Notes: a model not told the origin generated them from the sequence alone. A stretch of 64,000 bases of DNA from Molanna angustata (GCA_963576475.1 OY754981.1:20867683-20931682), one strand, 5' to 3'; shown: positions 21,880 to 31,404, counted from the first letter of the stretch. Made by a program: numbers and translations.

Positions 21880-22234
21880 ATTTTGATTTTGATAGTTATG
21901 CCAGGCATGTATGCCTTGCACGTCACTGTACACACTGTTTTTTTTAACATGTCCACGTAGGGGACGCCAGCTATTACGATTTGGGTCCATTTTACTCTTC
22001 CGAAGAAGCACACTACGTAGCGTTGGGAGGGGTTTGCAATCTAGAAATGAGTTTATTAATTTGGATTTTAAAAAGACCCGGGTTGTACGAAGGTGGAAAC
22101 ACAGAATTCGGAAGATCGTTCCACAGTCGGGTTGCTGTATTAATAAAGGAGTTCGAGAAGCGACTTGTTCGTATATGTTGAAGTTCGTACACTTGATGAA
22201 AGAATATAAACACGAATAAGATATGGGCCAACAC
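21880..22234 (-). pseudogene. LINE 3' end with C-terminal coding remnant
   Basis: Minus strand 22234-22013 encodes RTSRFSNSFINTATRLWNDL, then PNSVFPPSYNPGLFKIQINK, the classic C terminus of jockey/CR1-type LINE polyproteins. Downstream 3' sequence to about 21880 includes a CATGCCTGGCATAACTATCA-type end. Confidence 0.8.
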
Positions 22235-22640
22235 TACGACTCTTTTTAATGCTTTTGTTCAATCAAATTTTAAACCATTTTCCATCATTCAATTTTGTTA
22301 AAATTTTCTATACAAACTTGCTTATTTTATATACTTAAAAGACACATTTAATGGAATTATATAAAACGAATGGGTCAACACTTGAACATATTACAACACT
22401 TAAATACAATTAAATTTCAAACCACTTCCCATAGTCTGATTTTGCAGAAATTTTGTTTACAATATATACAAAGGAATGGACTGGCGAAATTTAAATTATT
22501 TACAATGCCTATAATCAATCAAATTTTAAATAACTTCCGATCTTGCTGAAATTTTGTGTGACAATATTATAAAAATGATTGTTTATTCCTAAACATATTT
22601 AAATTCTTGACCAGCGGCGGGATATTGAAGCTAGCCACAA
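22235..22640 (-). repeat. Degenerate satellite-like array, inverted copy
   Basis: About three ~120-135-bp units. On the minus strand units contain AAAATTTGATTGA, TAAGCATTGTAAA and GTCCCATTCG-like motifs, and the array begins ATCCCGCCGCTGG. The same array occurs on the plus strand at 58135-58960. Nothing coding seen. Confidence 0.65.
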
Positions 22641-23265
22641 ATATAATAATACATATATAATATATTGTGAGTTCCTCCATTTCAATATATTATGGATCTT
22701 ATTTTAATATAAAGTGTTTCAGTTAATCTTGTTAGTATGCATAATTTTGTATTCTTATAAATGTCAAACTGTTATTAGTTTCTCTGTCTAAATTTAGTTG
22801 GAATTGGTTTGTATATAATATTATTTTTGAAAATATCTTTTTTATTTAATTTATAATTATGAACTTACTGTGTTAACGAAAAAACTTTGTAAAATAATTG
22901 TTGGTTACATAAAAATCATTTGCACTTCAAAGGGCTGATTTATGCACATAGATTTAAAATAAAACATTGGTGTAGTTAGTAATTCTAAAATAAGATAATC
23001 CTAAAACAGGCACCTCAAAATGCACATAAGGAAAAAATACATGGCTTTTAAAAACTAATATTAAGTGAGTCGATATTCATCATTGAATAATGGCTTTCCG
23101 TGCGCAACCCTGTTAAGGGTGGGGTATTTTACTGTCAGACTGTCAAGAGACTTAATGCTCATTGTGGTGTATATCTAGTTGTGGCCATTAATTAAGTTGC
23201 ATGTTTTTGATATCCAATTGCAACTCTATGCATATACACTATGCTTTTTCCTATATAATGCACAA

Positions 23266-23452
23266 TGTAGCATATGCACTGTATAAAGGTAAGTATGTAT
23301 ACTAAGTAAAGTTAGCTCCTCCCACTAAGTGGGGGTAACTTAGATGTCCTTAGGGCTAGAGATGTGATCCAGAACCAGTTGTTTAGTGACCACTACACAG
23401 TGCAGTACCAGAAGCAGCCCTGGGTGAGTACCAATCATATAAATATGCCACA
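23266..23452 (+). repeat. 5' LTR of the gypsy element
   Basis: 187 bp, TG...CA termini. Preceded by CACAA and followed by a PBS-like sequence at 23454. Identical to the 3' LTR by eye. A promoter is expected here but no specific element is assigned. Confidence 0.97.
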
Positions 23453-23956
23453 ATGGCGACGAGGATGAACTTTATTTCCTATTGAAAATATTTGATTAAT
23501 ATTGTGCAATTTATCAAATAGTTTTTTAATTTGGTATATGTTCATAAAAAATTAAACAAATTGGATGACTTGTTTGCCAATGCATCCTCTGAATGTTTCA
23601 TTTGTGAAACAGTATAGCATCAATTTTTTTATTTTACTTTACTAGATGTAAGAAAATGTAGGTACTTTTAAGAAAAAGTAAACAAGTTTACTTCAAGAAT
23701 AAAAAAGTACAGTTTTCTTTAAACAAATTAAATAAATAATATTATTGCACAATGATTATGAAATGATTGTAAAATGATTATGAAATTATTTATTTTGTGA
23801 AAGTTATTCCAAAATATGACAAATGAGGTTAAAATAATAGTGATTTTCATATTTCTTAAAAGCTATAATAATTTTTCAAAGCATAATTTTACAATGAGTT
23901 GTTAAATGTTATGTGAAGTGATGTAATTCAAAACATGAGGCAAAATAATATTTTAC

Positions 23957-24115
23957 ACAGTTCAGTAATGGGGTTCACCACCCATTCTGAATATAGTGCC
24001 CTCTTTGGTAAGACAAGGCTGGTGTGTAGGGATGCACTCATGTGTCGTGCTTCCGCTTATAAGGCAATGCACACCTGTTGCTGATTACTCCACTTTGTGG
24101 GATATACCTTGATGA
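23957..24115 (+). repeat. Dispersed ~150-bp segment in gypsy leader
   Basis: GTTCACCACCCATTCTGAAT, CTGGTGTGTAGGGATGCACT and CATGTGTCGTG match a diverged copy at 39952-40105. The copy outside the element has no LTR nearby. Origin unknown. Confidence 0.6.
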
Positions 24116-24119
24116 ATGT

Positions 24120-24560
24120 AACAAAATGTTACTGTGATATGATATCTTGAAGGTCTTTAGACTGATATCCTTGGAAAATGTTATGTGATATGATATCTGG
24201 AGGGTCTATGGACTGTAATGTCTTGATGGTCTTTGAATATGATATCCTGAGTTTCTTTAGATTATGATATCTTCAAAGTCCTTGATTAAGATTTTGAGTC
24301 TATTGATTATGATATCCTGTGATAATAAAATGACATATGATGTCTTGTGATAATAAAATGACATAATATGATGTCTTGTGATAATAAAATGACACTATGA
24401 TGTCCTGTGATAATAAATGACCGTGATAATAAATGACCGTGATAATAAATGACCGTGATATTATGAAGGTCATGAACTAGTGATAGATATCTTGATTGTC
24501 TTTGACTGATATCCTGATGGTCATTTATTGACCAAGAGATAAAGTCTTTGACTATGATAT
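24120..24560 (+). repeat. Degenerate tandem array in gypsy 5' leader
   Basis: Repeated phrases TGATATC(C/T)T, GATGTC(C/T)TG and GGTCTTTGACT run through the leader. Inside, 24330-24465 contains near-exact units around GTGATAATAAAATGACA and three tandem 16-bp copies of GTGATAATAAATGACC. The array is dense in stop codons and precedes the gag ATG by under 100 bp. Confidence 0.85.
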
Positions 24561-24627
24561 CACCCATGTGGTAAGTATGCCTTAATTAAATTATTTTTCC
24601 AGGTTGTTGAAAAAAAAAATCCACATA

Positions 24628-25317
24628 ATGTCTTTGACATTGGAGAAATTTGAGTGTGAAGGTGACCCTAGCTCAGTAGGGTTGAGATGGGAAAGATGGA
24701 AGAGAGCACTCTTTATATACCTTGAAGCTATGAGTATTGATAACAGTGAAAAAAAGAGAGCGACCTTATTGCATTTTGGAGGCCTGGAGCTACAAGAAAT
24801 ATTTTATAATATACCTGAAGTAAATATCCAATCACCTGACCATGTGAATATTTTTGATCTGGCTATTACAAGACTTGATGCTTATTTTGCACCTAAACAA
24901 AGCAAAGTATATGAACGCCATTTGTTTAGATTACTCAAACAAGAAACAAATGAAAAGTTTGAGAAATTTTTAGTCCGTTTACGACAACAAGCAGACAAAT
25001 GTCAATTTCATGACAAAAATGAACATATTATTGACCAAATAACAGAAAAGTGTTCTTCTATTGAATTGAGGAAGAAAATTCTCCAAACTGGGGATGCTAT
25101 GTCATTAGACAACATAATTTCAGAAGCCAATGCACTTGAAGCTGTAAGCCGACAGATGGATGAATTTGACAAAATGTGTACAACAAGTCAAAGTGTTAAT
25201 AAAATAGACACAAGAACAAAGAAAATTTGGCCAATCAAGAATATACTATGTAGAAGATGTGGATATAGAAATCACACAAAAGATTGGCAATGCCCTGCCA
25301 AAGAAAAAAAAATGTAA
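24628..25317 (+). CDS. gag: Gypsy element Gag
   Basis: 229 aa from the ATG at 24628 (MSLTLEKFECEGDPSS); the frame is open a few codons upstream but without ATG. The N-terminal two thirds resemble the capsid-like retrotransposon gag fold (WERWKRALFIYLEAM, LLKQETNEKFEKFLVRLRQQ). A zinc knuckle, CRRCGYRNHTKDWQC, lies near the C terminus with CX2CX4HX5C spacing. The frame closes at TAA just after a run of nine A residues (25304-25312), within the overlap with pol. Gag would package the element RNA. Confidence 0.93.
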   Translation: MSLTLEKFECEGDPSSVGLRWERWKRALFIYLEAMSIDNSEKKRATLLHFGGLELQEIFYNIPEVNIQSPDHVNIFDLAITRLDAYFAPKQSKVYERHLFRLLKQETNEKFEKFLVRLRQQADKCQFHDKNEHIIDQITEKCSSIELRKKILQTGDAMSLDNIISEANALEAVSRQMDEFDKMCTTSQSVNKIDTRTKKIWPIKNILCRRCGYRNHTKDWQCPAKEKKM

Positions 25318-28300
25318 TGACTGCGGCTTGATTGGTCACTTCAGAAAATGTTGTAAAACTGACTTGACAAAAAGAAAAAATGAAGATAAATATAAAAAGA
25401 ATCCGAAGAAATTTCGGCGCGATTTAAATATTGATGCGAATAAAGTGGATGAAATACACTATGTTTTCCACATAGATGCTGATGATAATGAGTTTGAATG
25501 CAAAATTGGAGGGGTAAAAGTACAAATGTTAGTGGACTCAGGATGTAAACATAATTTAATCACAGACAAAACGTGGAAAATGATGAAAAATAGCCAAGTT
25601 GTGGTATACAATCAAATAAAGAATCCAAACAAAACATTCCTAGCTTATGGTAGCAATATACCATTAAAATTAGATGGATCTTTTGAGGCAAAATTCCAAA
25701 TAGGAGAAAAATCCACAAAAAGTATATTTTATGTCGTCACTGATGGTACAAGGAATCTTTTGGGAAAGGCAACGGCTATGTCATTAGGAATACTCAAAAT
25801 CGGGCTAGAAGTAAATCAAATAGATTCTATGGTATTTCCAAAATTTAGGAATGTATTGGTTGAAATTCCTATTAATAAGTCAATTCAACCAATTTCACAA
25901 CCATATAGAAGAATTCCCATACCCCTGGAAAAAATGGTCGATGCCAAAATAGCAGAACTGATGAAAAGAGATATCATTGAAGAAGCTCGTGGTCCTTCAA
26001 AATGGATATCGCCAATTGTTCCCGTTCTAAAAGAAGATGGAGAGGTTCGTATTTGTGTGGATATGAGACGAGCCAATACAGCCATTATGCGTGAAAATCA
26101 TCCACTCCCAACAATGGATAAATTATTGCCTAAGATGCGTAATGCAAAATATTTCAGTAAACTCGACATCAAAGATGCATTTCACCAGATTGAATTACAT
26201 CCTAATTCAAGACACATCACAACATTTATTACAAGCAAGGGCCTATATAGGTATAAACGTCTGATGTTTGGAATAACATGTGCACCAGAAATTTTCCAAA
26301 AGACTTTGGAACGAATGTTATTAGGTTGTGAGGGAGTAATCAATTTTATAGATGACATTTTAGTGTATGGTAATGATGGAAAAGAACATGATACAAGGCT
26401 GAAAGAAGTTATCAGAATTTTAGAAGAAAATAGAGTAGTTTTAAGGAATGATAAATGTATTATTAAAGTAAAAAAGGTACAATTTTTAGGACACGAATTA
26501 ACAGAAAAGGGTGTCAGACCACTTGCAAAATATATATCAACAATTCAGGAATTTAGACCACCCAAAACAATAGCAGAACTACAGAGTTTCCTTGGCTTGG
26601 TCAACTTTGTGGGCAAATGGATCCCGAATTTGGCCACTTTAACTGAACCACTTAAAGAATTACTTCGAAAAAAAGAATCTGAAATACAAAAATCATGGAA
26701 TATACAGCAACAAATAGCCTTTGCAACATTAAAATCGGCACTCACAAATATCCCTACCTTAGGATACTATGATGTAAAAGATCGAACTATTGTAGTTGCC
26801 GATGCAAGCCCAGTGGGACTAGGAGGAGTATTAATTCAAATAGACAAGAATGGACCTAGAATAATTGCATACGGAAATAAAACTCTTACCGACTGTGAAC
26901 GACGATACTGTCAAACGGAAAAAGAAGCTTTAGCATTGGTTTGGGCTGTAGAACACTTTCATATTTTTCTTTATGGCAAGGAGTTTGAACTTGTAACAGA
27001 TCATAAACCATTAGAAATAATATTTGGCCCAAAATCGAAACCATGTGCACGAATAGAAAGATGGATATTACGTCTTCAATCTTATAAATATAAAGTAGTA
27101 TATCGACCTGGAAAAAATAACATAGCGGACTCTTTATCAAGACTTTGTATTGTACCAAAAATTTTACCAGAGGTACGTGAAAGCTATATTCACCAAATTA
27201 TTGAGTATATCAGGCCAGTAGCTGTACCTATGAAAGAAATTGCAGATTGTTCCAAACAAGATCGAGATATATTGAAAGTTAAAGAAGGATTGTATAATAA
27301 TATCTGGAAGGAAGAGGTTAAAGCCTACAAAATATTTCAAAGTGAATTATGCTTTTATGATGATATTTTGCTCAGAGGAACAAAAATAGTAATTCCACAA
27401 AAGCTACGGCATCAAGTTTTGAGTGCAGCCCATGAAGGCCACCCTGGTATTGTAGCTATGAAATTACGTCTAAGAACAAAAGTGTGGTGGCCAAGATACG
27501 ATAAAGATGCTGAAAATTTTGTCAAATCATGCCAGGGGTGCACTCTGGTATCTGCACCGAATCCTCCGAATCCATTAAAACGTAGAGAGTTGCCAGAGGA
27601 GTCATGGGTAGATATTGCCATAGATTTAATGGGACCATTGCCAAGTAATGACTATATATTTGTAGTGGTGGACTATTTTAGTAGATATAAAGAAATCAAA
27701 ATATGTCGTAGAATCACCACTACAGAAATTATTTCCCTTCTCAAAGAAATTTTTAGTAGGCTCGGATATCCTGTCACTATAACAGCTGATAATGGAAGAC
27801 AATTTGCTAGTGAAGAAATTAAAGCATTCTGCAAAGAAAGAAATATAAAATTGTATAATACAATACCCTACTGGCCACAACAGAATGGAGAAGTGGAACG
27901 TCAAAATAAAGATATTTTAAAGCGCTTAAAGATTAGTCAAGTCGAAAAGAAGGATTGGAAAGAGTGCTTACTCGAATATCTCATAATGTATAATAGTACA
28001 CCTCATTCGGTGACTGGGAAGACACCATCGGAACTATTTTTCAAAAGACAATTTCGAGATAAAATTCCTATGCTTGGTGACATTAGCCATGAACCACGAG
28101 ACCTGGAGGTTAGAGACAGAGATAAAGAGGAAAAAGAGAGAGGAAAAACATACGCGGATAAAAAGAGGAAGGCGAAAGAAAACGAATTGAAACCAGGAGA
28201 TAAGGTGTACATAAAGAATACAAATAAGAATAATAAATTGAGTTTAAATTTCGAACCAACAATCCATACAGTGGAAAGAAAAGAAGGGGGAGATATAGAC

Positions 28301-28441
28301 ATCCGGAATGACGAAACAGGACAGCATTATAGAAGAAACGTGATTCACTTAAAGAAGATACATGGGCAGTGGAAATCAATACAAGATGAAGAACAACAAG
28401 ATAGGGATAAAGATTCAATTAGTGAAAATGAACTTGAATGA
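25259..28441 (+). CDS. pol: Gypsy element Pol (PR-RT-RNase H-IN)
   Basis: Open for 1,060 codons, no ATG start; it lies in the +1 frame relative to gag and overlaps it by 59 bp. In order (positions counted from 25259): a zinc knuckle CNDCGLIGHFRKCC (~19-32), aspartic protease LVDSG (~91-95), RT with LDIKDAFHQIE (~302) and the catalytic box FIDDILVYG (~362), RNase H with VVADASPVGLGG (~510) and TEKEALALVWAVEHF, and an integrase with HEGHP...C..C zinc-binding region (~723-760). The integrase core residues are AIDLMG, TADNG and NGEVER, consistent with D,D35E. No stop or frameshift interrupts it, so the copy may be active. The C-terminal tail is charged. Confidence 0.96.
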   Translation: MDIEITQKIGNALPKKKKCNDCGLIGHFRKCCKTDLTKRKNEDKYKKNPKKFRRDLNIDANKVDEIHYVFHIDADDNEFECKIGGVKVQMLVDSGCKHNLITDKTWKMMKNSQVVVYNQIKNPNKTFLAYGSNIPLKLDGSFEAKFQIGEKSTKSIFYVVTDGTRNLLGKATAMSLGILKIGLEVNQIDSMVFPKFRNVLVEIPINKSIQPISQPYRRIPIPLEKMVDAKIAELMKRDIIEEARGPSKWISPIVPVLKEDGEVRICVDMRRANTAIMRENHPLPTMDKLLPKMRNAKYFSKLDIKDAFHQIELHPNSRHITTFITSKGLYRYKRLMFGITCAPEIFQKTLERMLLGCEGVINFIDDILVYGNDGKEHDTRLKEVIRILEENRVVLRNDKCIIKVKKVQFLGHELTEKGVRPLAKYISTIQEFRPPKTIAELQSFLGLVNFVGKWIPNLATLTEPLKELLRKKESEIQKSWNIQQQIAFATLKSALTNIPTLGYYDVKDRTIVVADASPVGLGGVLIQIDKNGPRIIAYGNKTLTDCERRYCQTEKEALALVWAVEHFHIFLYGKEFELVTDHKPLEIIFGPKSKPCARIERWILRLQSYKYKVVYRPGKNNIADSLSRLCIVPKILPEVRESYIHQIIEYIRPVAVPMKEIADCSKQDRDILKVKEGLYNNIWKEEVKAYKIFQSELCFYDDILLRGTKIVIPQKLRHQVLSAAHEGHPGIVAMKLRLRTKVWWPRYDKDAENFVKSCQGCTLVSAPNPPNPLKRRELPEESWVDIAIDLMGPLPSNDYIFVVVDYFSRYKEIKICRRITTTEIISLLKEIFSRLGYPVTITADNGRQFASEEIKAFCKERNIKLYNTIPYWPQQNGEVERQNKDILKRLKISQVEKKDWKECLLEYLIMYNSTPHSVTGKTPSELFFKRQFRDKIPMLGDISHEPRDLEVRDRDKEEKERGKTYADKKRKAKENELKPGDKVYIKNTNKNNKLSLNFEPTIHTVERKEGGDIDIRNDETGQHYRRNVIHLKKIHGQWKSIQDEEQQDRDKDSISENELE

Positions 28442-28523
28442 TCACACTTAACCAAATAACGAATAAAGATATAAAGAAATAAGAAGTAGTTTTAAATAAA
28501 AATAAAATATAATAAGAAAGGGA

Positions 28524-28710
28524 TGTAGCATATGCACTGTATAAAGGTAAGTATGTATACTAAGTAAAGTTAGCTCCTCCCACTAAGTGGGGGTAACTTA
28601 GATGTCCTTAGGGCTAGAGATGTGATCCAGAACCAGTTGTTTAGTGACCACTACACAGTGCAGTACCAGAAGCAGCCCTGGGTGAGTACCAATCATATAA
28701 ATATGCCACA
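28524..28710 (+). repeat. 3' LTR of the gypsy element
   Basis: 187 bp, identical as read to 23266-23452, preceded by a purine tract and followed by the CACAA target duplicate at 28711-28715. Confidence 0.97.
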
Positions 28711-28844
28711 CACAAGAAAGAACTCAAATATGTTTTTGAATTAAATTTAAACGTGTGTGAAACGGTTTTAGGGCGTATAGTTGAAAAGTCGATTCAATAA
28801 AAAAAACTTAATCAAACACATGCAAATAACACAAAAATACAAAC

Positions 28845-28981
28845 TTGTTTGCAATAATTTTATTTTGGCGTTCCAAAATTTCTAGTAATTCAATCTTTGT
28901 TTTTTGGTTTAGATTTTCAACTTTTCCATCAATTTCTGTTTTCGGCAATGGTGGTAAAAATCCTGGTATTTTCCGCGACAT
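28845..28981 (-). CDS. POLR2M/Gdown1 homologue, exon 1 (start)
   Basis: The minus-strand ATG at 28981 opens MSRKIPGFLPPLPKTEIDGK and continues to KIELLEILERQNKIIAN, the amphipathic RQ-containing helix that precedes LPDKG in Gdown1 proteins. The exon is 137 nt (45 codons plus 2 nt) and ends at donor GTTTGT. Its AA completes with the first A of exon 2 to a lysine codon, so phases agree exactly. It is too short to appear as a long ORF. The 8.1-kb intron 1 (28844-20707) hosts the gypsy element and several LINE remnants. Confidence 0.85.
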
Positions 28982-29300
28982 AACTAAGCCCGATAAAACT
29001 GAAAAGCGAATTCTATACTGTTAATGTTAAAAAGAAATAAAAGCAAAACATAAATGTTTATTTTTCACTGCATTTCACAACAATATGAAATGTCAAAATT
29101 GAAAATGACACTACAAGACATAGATAAAACAGAAGAGAAAATTTAATAATTTATTATAGTCTTTTTTTGCGAGTATTTTTTACTTTTATCCGAACTCGTA
29201 TGTATGCTGTGCCACAGCCCTGTGGATTAGTATTTTTTCTGTTAAAATGTCTTAGATCGTGCCGCAATGTATAGGGTTATAATTTCCAATACGGCCGACG
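28982..29300. promoter_or_regulatory. Probable Gdown1 5' region
   Basis: This is the DNA immediately upstream of the Gdown1 start codon, before the LTR-like repeat at 29562. No TATA box or Initiator can be picked with confidence. Assignment is by position only. Confidence 0.3.
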
Positions 29301-29561
29301 AATGATTTCGTACCTGGTCGATAATTTTTGCACAAAAAATCAGTACATTTTGAAACTTTTTCGGTTAGGGTCTGCTCATTTTTGAAAATCGAGATAACTA
29401 CATACGAACACAATCGTTTTTTGACCATTTATTTTTCATCAATTATTTGCCGTAATTAATGATATCAATAGAATAAATAAATTGAAGTTGATATTTCCAT
29501 AGGTATTGTGATCGATATATTTCCATGCATTATGATATCAAAGAAACCCAAAAACCATTAT

Positions 29562-30150
29562 TTTACTTTGGCCTAATGTATTTCTTCTATTAATTCTAGG
29601 AACGGATTATAGCGGCCTCCCAGGCCTTGTTTATATATTTAAGCATTGTCTTTTCTATTGAAAATAAATTTGAAATGTAAAATGCATTTGGCAGATTCCT
29701 GGAATCTTGGTTGGCACCCGGCGGTACGGATTGATTCTTCAGTTAACCACCCCCCCCTCCCCTACTCCATGTTTCACGGGCGCTGGGTCGCCCGGCTGTA
29801 GTCGATCAGTTGTCTTTCGGTAGTTGTCAGTGTGAGTGTTAGTCAGTTGTCATTCGGTAGGAGTCAGTGGTTGGTCGGTAGTTGTGGAGACCCGCGTGCG
29901 AGAGTGCGAGTTTGCTAGGCTATCGGACGGCCTTAGCATTTTTTTTTCTAATTGTATAAAGTAGTGAATAAGTGTGTTTCAGGTCCATATAACCAACGAG
30001 GGGTGAATTTAAGATAGTTTAAGTTACTATTAAAAATAACTTTTAAGAATAAAAATAACTTAAATAATCGCATAATAGTGAATAAGTGTGTTTCAGGTCC
30101 ATATAACCAACGAGGGGTGAATTTAAGATAGTTTTAAGTTATTTTTAATT
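29562..30150. repeat. LTR-like dispersed segment with internal 58-bp duplication
   Basis: 29562-29780 matches 4170-4400 (TTACTTTGGCCTAATGTATT, AGGAACGG, C-run, TCCATG). It continues with GGT-rich text and a direct repeat, TAGTGAATAAGTGTGTTTCA and onward through ATTTAAGATAG, at 29962-30025 and 30076-30140. This has the look of an LTR or leader, but no partner LTR or ORF is seen. Confidence 0.5.
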
Positions 30151-30369
30151 AATATAAAGTGATATGTAGTGTAAGTGTTTCCTCTACCGTCCCGTTACGA
30201 GACCAGCAGTTTGGTAAGATCTTTCCAGTTATGTATATATTATTTTTACCATGCCTGTATTTGTATGTATTTGTCTTTTCAGGCACATCGCAGCCGATTA
30301 TGTTTTATTTGATTTTTATTTTCAGGGGCAGAGTTTAATGTTTATTTTTATTATGCTTTTCAGCTTCTT

Positions 30370-30590
30370 TAGTTATCAATCTCGCGTCCCAACGTGGGAC
30401 TAGTATTTTTCTCCGCCTTCTCTAGATATCAATTCGCGTCCCAACATGGGACCAATATATTTCTTCCCAGCCTCCTTATATCAACCTCGCGTCCCAACGT
30501 GGGACTAGTATTTTTCTCCGCCTTCTCTAGATATCAATTTCGCGTCCCAGCGTGGGACGAGTATATTCTCCTCCTTTCTCTTCAGATGTC
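30370..30590 (+). repeat. Four tandem ~53-bp repeats with CGCGTCCCAACGTGGGAC core
   Basis: The 18-bp core starts at 30383, 30435, 30488 and 30541 (spacing 52, 53, 53) with CTCTAGATATCAAT-like and TATTTTTCTCCGCC spacers. The core (C)GTCCCA-N-GTGGGAC is palindromic and looks like the primer-binding region of LTR elements, which often read GCGCCCAACGTGGGGC. Whether it is one is inference. Confidence 0.8.
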
Positions 30591-31014
30591 AAAGTATAAT
30601 TTCAAAAATACTTTTATGGTAATGTTTAGTAATAAATTGATTTGATGCTATATTTAATAATTTTAATATCATGTTTGGAAGTGATTTGTTACCGAAAACA
30701 CATTATATTTTTTTTTAACTATGCCACGGTAATATTACCGGCTTGTTAAGGAAAGTTATTAGAACGAGCGGCGAGAACAGGAATTTGCTAATAGCTCTGT
30801 GGTTGTGTGAGTGGTAAAGGCTTGTCACCAGCTCTTATTTGGCATTCGATGGTCGTGGTGGAAGGATGGGTTGGTGTGAAGCAGTCATGGGTCGACGTAT
30901 GCTTCCAATGGCGGTCTTATTTTCGAAGACGCATGAGTTATACCCATTAGTTTTTATACCCATGTCTTTGTAGTCTGTTTTTTTTACCAAGGACTATGAT
31001 CATTTGAATAATGC

Positions 31015-31115
31015 GCCGTACTTATATCAAAGTGTTCTTCGTTGTTCCCCCCCCCCATTGGCTCTTTTGATGTTGCCTCGTGGAAGGCAAGAGAAGAAGG
31101 CAATCAATCTTTTAA
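31015..31115 (-). repeat. Fragment of the GC-rich repeat, inverted
   Basis: Reads GCGCCGTACT, then GATGTTGCCTCGTGG; the reverse complement matches the CCACGAGGAAACATCA to TAGTACGGCGC end of copies A and B. Its orientation is opposite to the segment at 29562 although both match copy B in one orientation, so a rearrangement lies between. Confidence 0.6.
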
Positions 31116-31314
31116 TTGTTTTCACCATGGATATTCGTATTATTGCATTGTTCATATTAAGTGGCACAAATTTTTGAATGCAATTACACCTATAAATAAT
31201 TCCGTAAATTTACTGGCAATACTATGATAAAGTGTCACTTTTTGAGCATCTATGATTTGAGGTTATGTTACGAAAATAATTATTTTAAGTTGTTTTTAAT
31301 TAGAATTATTAACA

Positions 31315-31404
31315 ATGGCGTTATATATATTTAACAATATTTTAAAATGCTACAAACCTCTACGTGTTTCAAATTTTTCTATTAATGACTGCATCGCATT
31401 ATCT
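31315..31404 (+). CDS. MRPS9 exon 1 (mitochondrial targeting sequence)
   Basis: AACAATGG gives a good start context. The exon encodes MALYIFNNILKCYKPLRVSN and ten more residues, rich in hydrophobic and basic residues with no acidic residue until 25, as for a mitochondrial presequence. The donor GTTAGT at 31405 leaves phase 0, matching the next exon. It is assigned by position, phase and character, since presequences are not conserved. Confidence is lower than for the other exons. Confidence 0.6.

Larger units (their letters stand above)
23266..28710 (+). mobile_element. Complete Ty3/gypsy LTR retrotransposon (5,445 bp)
   Basis: Flanked by the 5-bp target duplication CACAA (23261-23265 and 28711-28715). 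The two 187-bp LTRs start TGTAGCATATGCAC and end ATATGCCACA and are identical as read, so insertion is recent. A PBS-like TGGCGACGAGGATGAAC follows the 5' LTR at 23454, and a purine tract AAGAAAGGGA precedes the 3' LTR. The order gag, protease, RT, RNase H, integrase is that of Ty3/gypsy; there is no env. The short LTRs and K02A2.6-like pol suggest a Mag-like lineage, which is inference. It lies antisense in Gdown1 intron 1. Confidence 0.97.

Noticed and set aside
22013..22219. Plus-strand frames at 21911-22219
   Set aside because: Shadows of the minus-strand LINE C terminus, which matches a known pattern.
24120..24560. CRISPR-like array
   Set aside because: Units are degenerate and directly tandem without unique spacers, in the leader of an LTR element in a eukaryotic genome.
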